Shown here one piece after another: positions 5,882 through 6,165 of a DNA stretch of 6,165 nucleotides. Numbering within the stretch: the stretch's first letter is position 1; the number at the start of each line of letters is the position of its first letter. The position numbers and the translations under genes were made by a program. This DNA is from Candidatus Omnitrophica bacterium CG02_land_8_20_14_3_00__42_8 (GTDB lineage Bacteria > Omnitrophota > Gorgyraeia > Gorgyraeales > Gorgyraeaceae). A model generated the notes under the pieces. It was not told where the DNA came from, made no database searches, and saw only the letters and a list, made by a program, of their open reading frames with translations. The DNA lies in assembly GCA_002780805.1 (NCBI GenBank), contig PEUD01000106.1, positions 1 through 6,165 of the forward strand, written 5' to 3'.

Positions 5882-6165
5882 TAAAGATAGTGCTTATAAT
5901 AGCGAGATTAAATATAGGCGGCTCGGCGATAAACGCTGTGTTGCTTAGCGAGGGCTTAAAAAAGGAGGGGTTTGAAACGACTCTTGTTACCGGCATGGTT
6001 GAAAAGTCCGAAGGCGATATGTCATATTTTGCGTTAGAAAAAGGCATAAATCCGGTAATCGTCAATGAGCTAGTAAGGAGCATAAGTCCTATAAAAGATA
6101 TAAAAGCGTTGTGGAAAATATACAGGATTATTAAGAAAGAACAGCCTGATATAGTCCATACTCAT
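5878..6165 (+). CDS. Glycosyltransferase family 4, N-terminal part (cut by window end)
   Basis: The first 96 codons of a gene that continues past the window, starting at an ATGA overlap with the preceding methyltransferase. The peptide begins MIKIVLIIARLNIGGSA, an N-terminal beta strand and Gly-Gly loop typical of GT-B glycosyltransferases. It continues LSEGLKKEGFETTLVTG, a helix and strand common to the GT4 acceptor domain, and reaches PDIVHTH at the last bases. The DIVHTH motif is a hallmark of GT4 enzymes related to mannosyl- and N-acetylhexosaminyl-transferases of polysaccharide loci. The nucleotide-binding C-terminal half with its E-x7-E motif is beyond the window. It would transfer a sugar to a lipid-linked glycan on the cytoplasmic face of the inner membrane. 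The ORF is open to the last base, with no stop. Donor and acceptor are unknown. Confidence 0.85.
   Translation, partial: MIKIVLIIARLNIGGSAINAVLLSEGLKKEGFETTLVTGMVEKSEGDMSYFALEKGINPVIVNELVRSISPIKDIKALWKIYRIIKKEQPDIVHTH

Noticed and set aside
5871..6083. A 70-codon minus-strand open frame opposite the GT4 start
   Set aside because: The plus strand encodes a convincing GT4 N-terminus ending in DIVHTH; the opposite frame is a shadow.

Overview
The window is a gene-dense, single-strand segment of what looks like a surface-glycan or glycolipid biosynthesis locus. Seven genes all read on the + strand: the tail of a transketolase N-terminal subunit, the transketolase C-terminal subunit, a family 2 glycosyltransferase, a three-domain SAM methyltransferase with a sugar C-methyltransferase layout, an AsnB-type glutamine amidotransferase, a second zinc-ribbon SAM methyltransferase, and the start of a family 4 glycosyltransferase cut off by the window end. 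I see no tRNA, rRNA, CRISPR array, insertion sequence or convincing terminator. The largest gap between genes is 30 bases.

Layout: bases 1-1138 hold a split transketolase, with the two halves of the enzyme encoded by adjacent overlapping genes. Bases 1135-2981 hold the GT2 glycosyltransferase and the first methyltransferase. Bases 3012-4904 hold the amidotransferase. Bases 4916-6165 hold the second methyltransferase and the GT4 start. Four of the six junctions are ATGA overlaps (start of the next gene inside the stop of the previous one), and the other two gaps are 30 and 11 bases. The set is therefore very probably one operon with translational coupling.

How the genes may work together (inference): the glycosyltransferases assemble a glycan, the two methyltransferases decorate its sugars or sugar nucleotides, and the AsnB-like enzyme makes an amide on a carboxylated sugar or related acid. 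The transketolase pair either supplies a pentose, tetrose or heptose precursor or moves a two-carbon unit onto a nucleotide sugar to make a branched sugar. The substrates cannot be read from this window. The genes that would show them, such as sugar-nucleotide dehydratases, dehydrogenases and aminotransferases, would have to lie outside it.

Organism: a bacterium of moderate to low GC with heavy use of ATA, AGG/AGA and TTA codons, Shine-Dalgarno-like sites and tightly overlapping genes. The style resembles uncultivated lineages such as Omnitrophota or Elusimicrobiota, but this is an impression and not an assignment. Codon use looks even across the seven genes, so nothing here suggests that a single gene arrived recently.
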